Shown here: positions 4,713-7,387 of the stretch, piece by piece | Layout of the letters: every line of letters starts with the position of its first letter | How positions within the stretch are numbered: position 1 is the first letter of the stretch | Assembly (NCBI GenBank): GCA_964472395.1 | Contig: CAYYMM010000163.1 | Location: forward strand, 1-7,387 | DNA length: 7,387 bases | From: CALFER01 sp964472395 | GTDB taxonomy: Bacteria; CSSED10-310; CALFER01 | Direction: 5' to 3' | Notes under the pieces: generated by a model | The model's database searches: none | What the model was told of the DNA's origin: nothing | The model's input: the letters and a program-made list of their open reading frames with translations, nothing else | Made by a program: the position numbers and the translations under genes

Positions 4713-6058
4713 TGCACTTTTTCCGCCCCGCAGCCCGGCTCATCGCAGCCCTGATTCTGGTCTTGACGGGACTGATCTACGGTTTCACCCTTCCGTCGAC
4801 CCGGTGGCCGCCTTACGATTTCCTCACCCGACACATCCACCTCGAATCGACGCAATCCATTCCGGTCAAACGATTTACACCGAAACCGGGCCTGACAGCG
4901 CCTCCCCCGCTGACCGGCCTGACGAAACCGGACGCAGCTGCCGATCCGTCATCGGATTCGACGATCGATCAGCTGTCCGCCCTGGGATATCTCGACGGCT
5001 ATGAACCAGCGGCGCAGCACACCGGCGTCACAGTCTGGAAAAAGGACCTGACCGCCCCCGGAGTCAATCTCGTGATGTCGGGACATGCCTCCGAAGCCGC
5101 GCTCATGGAGATGGACGGACGCATCATCCACCGCTGGAAATATCGATTCGCGGATGCCTTCCCCGATGCCGATGTACCTGCGGACCAGTTTCACACACAG
5201 AGCTGGCGCCGCGTGCGTGTGCTCGATGACGGAGGCATTCTGGCGATCTTCAACGGACACGGAATGATCCGTCTCGATCGGAATTCCAACCTGATCTGGG
5301 CGCTGCCTGAACACTGCCATCACGATCTCGATGTCGCCGACGACGGAACGATCCACGTGCTGACTCAACGCGAGACTCTCGATCCGTCGATCCATGCATC
5401 CAAACCGATTCTGGCCGAATTCATCACACATGTGTCGCCGGACGGTCACGTCATCCGCCACATCCCCCTGATCGAGGCGTTCCGCGGATCACCCTATGAA
5501 CCGATCCTGTCGAAAATGCCGCCTCACGGTGATGTTCTCCATGCCAATACCCTTGAGATCATACGGAAGACGCCGACCGATCCATCGAGCCCGTTCCAGC
5601 CCGGCCGCATTCTGACCTCCTTTCGGCATCTCGACGCCATCGCGCTGATCGATCTGAAAACGGAAAAAATCGTCTGGCTGCTGACCGGCATGTGGCGCTA
5701 TCAGCACGAGCCGTCTTTGCTCGAAAACGGACGCATTCTGCTGTTCGACAACCAGGGCATCAAGGATCGGTCGCGCGTGATCGAACTCGATCCGCTGACC
5801 CAGACGATCCACTGGAGTTACGCCGGAACGAAGGATCATCCATTGTTTTCGAGCACCAGTGGGGCATGCCACCGGCTGCCGAACGGCAACACGATGATTA
5901 TCGAATCGAACCGGGGACGCGCGATCGAAGTGACACCCGAGGGAGCGATTGTCTGGGAGTACGTCAATCCCGAACGCGCGGGCAAAAACAAGGAACTGAC
6001 GGCTGTTCTGTTCGATGTCGAGCGGATCGCGGCGTTTACCGGTCCGGATCGAAGGTGA
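4712..6058 (+). CDS. Membrane-anchored arylsulfotransferase (ASST)-like beta-propeller protein
   Basis: This is a 448-aa protein. The ATG at 4712 is chosen because GAGGA (4698-4702) lies nine bases upstream and the hydrophobic segment then starts close to the N terminus. Residues 9-27 form a membrane anchor or uncleaved signal, after a positively charged start, so the body should lie outside the membrane. Residues ~90-420 show the propeller pattern of PQQ-independent aryl-sulfate sulfotransferases: LSALGYLDGY (88-97), GVNLVMSGH (117-125), MDGRIIHRW, HHDLD (203-207), LHANTLEII (276-284), TSFRHLDAIALID (302-314), RYQHEPSLLENGRILLFDN (329-347), SRVIELDP (354-361) and CHRLPNGNTMIIES (386-399). 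The catalytic set known from E. coli ASST (three His and one Arg) is probably His203/204, His277, Arg305 and His332, so all appear kept. Expected chemistry is transfer of a sulfuryl group between phenolic compounds in the periplasm; the substrates are unknown. It is coupled to the HD gene. Its last 23 bp overlap the convergent gene on the other strand. Confidence 0.88.
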   Translation: MHFFRPAARLIAALILVLTGLIYGFTLPSTRWPPYDFLTRHIHLESTQSIPVKRFTPKPGLTAPPPLTGLTKPDAAADPSSDSTIDQLSALGYLDGYEPAAQHTGVTVWKKDLTAPGVNLVMSGHASEAALMEMDGRIIHRWKYRFADAFPDADVPADQFHTQSWRRVRVLDDGGILAIFNGHGMIRLDRNSNLIWALPEHCHHDLDVADDGTIHVLTQRETLDPSIHASKPILAEFITHVSPDGHVIRHIPLIEAFRGSPYEPILSKMPPHGDVLHANTLEIIRKTPTDPSSPFQPGRILTSFRHLDAIALIDLKTEKIVWLLTGMWRYQHEPSLLENGRILLFDNQGIKDRSRVIELDPLTQTIHWSYAGTKDHPLFSSTSGACHRLPNGNTMIIESNRGRAIEVTPEGAIVWEYVNPERAGKNKELTAVLFDVERIAAFTGPDRR

Positions 6059-6641
6059 ATCGACCGTCCTTCAGGCGCAAAACACCAAGAATGATGCTCT
6101 TTCCGACAATCTGTTCCTGAACCCGCAGTTCGATTCCGGTGCCGAAGCGAGGCAGTTGATACACGACCGGAGGATCCTGAGCGAATTCCGCAGGCCCGTT
6201 TCGTCCCGCATAGAGTTGCCGGATGCGCTCGTCCGGGAGCGGAGTGAACACCGTCGCGGTAACGTCCTTCCACACGCCGGATTCGAAAGTCACGAACCGG
6301 AGCGACTGTTCGCAGGCCGGTCCGCATGTCAGAAGCGACACGGCAACCAGTGGCGTCGCGTCCACCCGTTTGAACCATGCGCATTCGCCATACCCCTCCC
6401 AGACTTGGGTCGATTTGCCGGAAAACTTCAGATAACCATTGCGCCGATCGACCCGGTCGATCCAGGACCGGCGATCCGCTTCGGAGACATTTCCGCCGGG
6501 AGACGGATGAAGCCAATCGAGCGGGAGGCGCAGAAATGCGGATTCGATATCCGCTGGCGGTGCAGTCGGCGGTTCGGCTGAGAATGCATGAAAACAGATC
6601 AGAATGCTGACGGCGGACAACGGGATCAGGAACCGATTCAC
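6036..6641 (-). CDS. Secreted protein of unknown family, downstream of cysK
   Basis: This is a 201-aa protein if it starts at the GTG at 6641. That start sits four bases after the cysK stop, is preceded by GGGTGA (which includes the cysK stop), and gives a clean signal peptide: MNRFLIPL, hydrophobic core to ~20, cleavage after FSA (20-22). The ATG at 6698 in the same frame would overlap cysK and bury the signal sequence, so I reject it. The mature part has DIESAFLRLPLDWLHP (31-46), an acidic/basic stretch, GYLKF, WEGYGECAWFKR (81-92), PLVAVSLLTCGPACEQ (97-112) and a C-terminal beta-like segment ending VLRLKDGRFTFDPDR. Three cysteines are exported (Cys87, Cys106, Cys110), so a disulfide is possible. 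I do not recognise the family and see no catalytic motif. The neighbour suggests co-expression with cysteine synthesis but does not prove a shared job. Its end overlaps the propeller gene. Confidence 0.82.
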   Translation of the reverse strand: MNRFLIPLSAVSILICFHAFSAEPPTAPPADIESAFLRLPLDWLHPSPGGNVSEADRRSWIDRVDRRNGYLKFSGKSTQVWEGYGECAWFKRVDATPLVAVSLLTCGPACEQSLRFVTFESGVWKDVTATVFTPLPDERIRQLYAGRNGPAEFAQDPPVVYQLPRFGTGIELRVQEQIVGKSIILGVLRLKDGRFTFDPDR

Positions 6642-6645
6642 GGAT

Positions 6646-7387
6646 TCACCCGGTGATGTGTTCGAACAGTGCGGTACTGAGATAGCGTTCGCCGGCATCG
6701 GGCAGGATCACGACGATCGTCCGCCCCTCGTTCTCAGGATCCCGGGCCAGCCGGAGCGCAGCGGATACCGCCGCACCGCACGAAATGCCACACGTGATCC
6801 CCTCCTCCAGATGAAGCCGGCGCGCACACTCGATCGCCTCGTCATTCGACACGCATGTGATATCGTCCACCAGATCCAGATCGAGAACATCCGGCTTGAA
6901 TCCAGCGCCGATGCCCTGGATTTTATGGGGACCCGGTTGAGGCGTCCGGCCTGCGCGAATGGCCGTCAGAACGGGAGAATCGAGCGGCTCGACAGCGACC
7001 GACCGGACCGTCTTGAGCTGCTTCAGATAGCGGCTGACTCCCGTGATCGTCCCGCCCGTTCCGACACCCGCGACAAAAAGGTCGACCGCTCCGTCCGTGT
7101 CCCGCCAGATTTCCGGTCCTGTTGTGCGGTAATGAATCTCGGGATTCGCAGGGTTTTTGAACTGCTGCGGCATGAAGTACCGGTCGGGGTCGCTTGCGGT
7201 CATCTCCTCGGCCTTCGCAACCGCCCCCTTCATGCCCTTCGCGCCGTCGGTCAGAACGAGATCGGCTCCGAATGCCCGGAGCATCTTCCTCCGTTCGATC
7301 GACATGGTCTCGGGCATCGTCAGGATGAGGGGATAGCCGCGTTGCGCACAGACGAACGCGAGCGCGATGCCGGTGTTCCCGCTGGTG
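6646..7387 (-). CDS. cysK: Cysteine synthase A / O-acetylserine sulfhydrylase, C-terminal 246 residues (runs off right edge)
   Basis: This PLP enzyme makes L-cysteine from O-acetylserine and sulfide in the cytoplasm. The window holds the family motifs after the Schiff-base lysine: TSGNTGIALA at the edge (substrate and cofactor loop), PETMSIERRKMLRAFGADLVLT, QFKNPANPEIHYRTTGPEIW, GVGTGGTITGVSRYL (phosphate-binding loop), HKIQGIGAGF, GISCGAA (the serine that contacts the pyridine nitrogen) and PDAGERYLST near the end. The PLP lysine lies outside the window, beyond 7387. The length and motif order match CysK more than CysM or cystathionine beta-synthase, since no CBS tail follows and the stop comes soon after YLST. 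The stop TGA at 6646-6648 is four bases from the next gene on the same strand, so the two are probably one operon. A T-box, SAM or cysteine-related leader cannot be assessed, since the promoter is outside. Confidence 0.96.
   Translation of the reverse strand, partial: TSGNTGIALAFVCAQRGYPLILTMPETMSIERRKMLRAFGADLVLTDGAKGMKGAVAKAEEMTASDPDRYFMPQQFKNPANPEIHYRTTGPEIWRDTDGAVDLFVAGVGTGGTITGVSRYLKQLKTVRSVAVEPLDSPVLTAIRAGRTPQPGPHKIQGIGAGFKPDVLDLDLVDDITCVSNDEAIECARRLHLEEGITCGISCGAAVSAALRLARDPENEGRTIVVILPDAGERYLSTALFEHITG

Noticed and set aside
1321..6058. A sulfation/desulfation island linking the FGE-like domain and the sulfotransferase-like propeller
   Set aside because: The FGE-like domain appears non-catalytic, no sulfatase gene is present, and the two genes are in separate transcription units.
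6642..6698. ATG start at 6698 for the secreted unknown
   Set aside because: It would overlap cysK by about 50 bp and put 19 residues in front of a well-formed signal peptide; the GTG at 6641 fits better.

Overview
The window is dense bacterial DNA, about 55-60% G+C by eye, with seven protein genes and no RNA gene, insertion sequence or CRISPR array that I can see. The gene types are a secreted protein with a Thr/Pro-rich linker, a transmembrane Ser/Thr kinase with a SUMF1-type outer domain, and an arylsulfotransferase-like propeller. This mix is common in complex-envelope bacteria such as planctomycetes, myxobacteria and uncultivated PVC/FCB-like lineages. I cannot place the organism more precisely.

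Layout from left to right: (1) the 3' end of a secreted or surface protein (+) with a jelly-roll-like domain, a Thr/Pro linker and a Cys-containing C-terminal domain. (2) A 142-bp gap holding a 20-bp perfect palindrome, a 27-bp imperfect tandem duplication and a strong sigma70-type promoter. (3) A 652-aa membrane Ser/Thr kinase (+) whose extracytoplasmic SUMF1/FGE-like domain lacks the catalytic cysteines. (4) On the opposite strand, stop codon to stop codon with no gap, a nuclease-like (SNc) protein with a signal peptide, a membrane span and a cytoplasmic zinc ribbon. (5) A 98-bp divergent promoter region. (6) A two-gene + strand unit: a small HD-domain hydrolase of the MESH1/SpoT-hydrolase type, overlapping by one base a membrane-anchored arylsulfotransferase-like propeller. 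(7) On the - strand, a cysK gene that runs off the right edge, followed 4 nt later by a secreted protein of unknown family. The 3' end of that last gene overlaps the propeller gene by 23 bp.

Most products act at or beyond the cytoplasmic membrane: the surface protein, kinase sensor, SNc protein, propeller and secreted unknown. The exceptions are the HD hydrolase and CysK. I see no evidence that all seven form one system. The supportable units are HD hydrolase plus propeller (translationally coupled) and cysK plus secreted unknown (probable operon). The most unusual points are the repeat cluster abutting the kinase promoter, the pseudo-FGE sensor, and the SNc protein that appears to lack one catalytic arginine.
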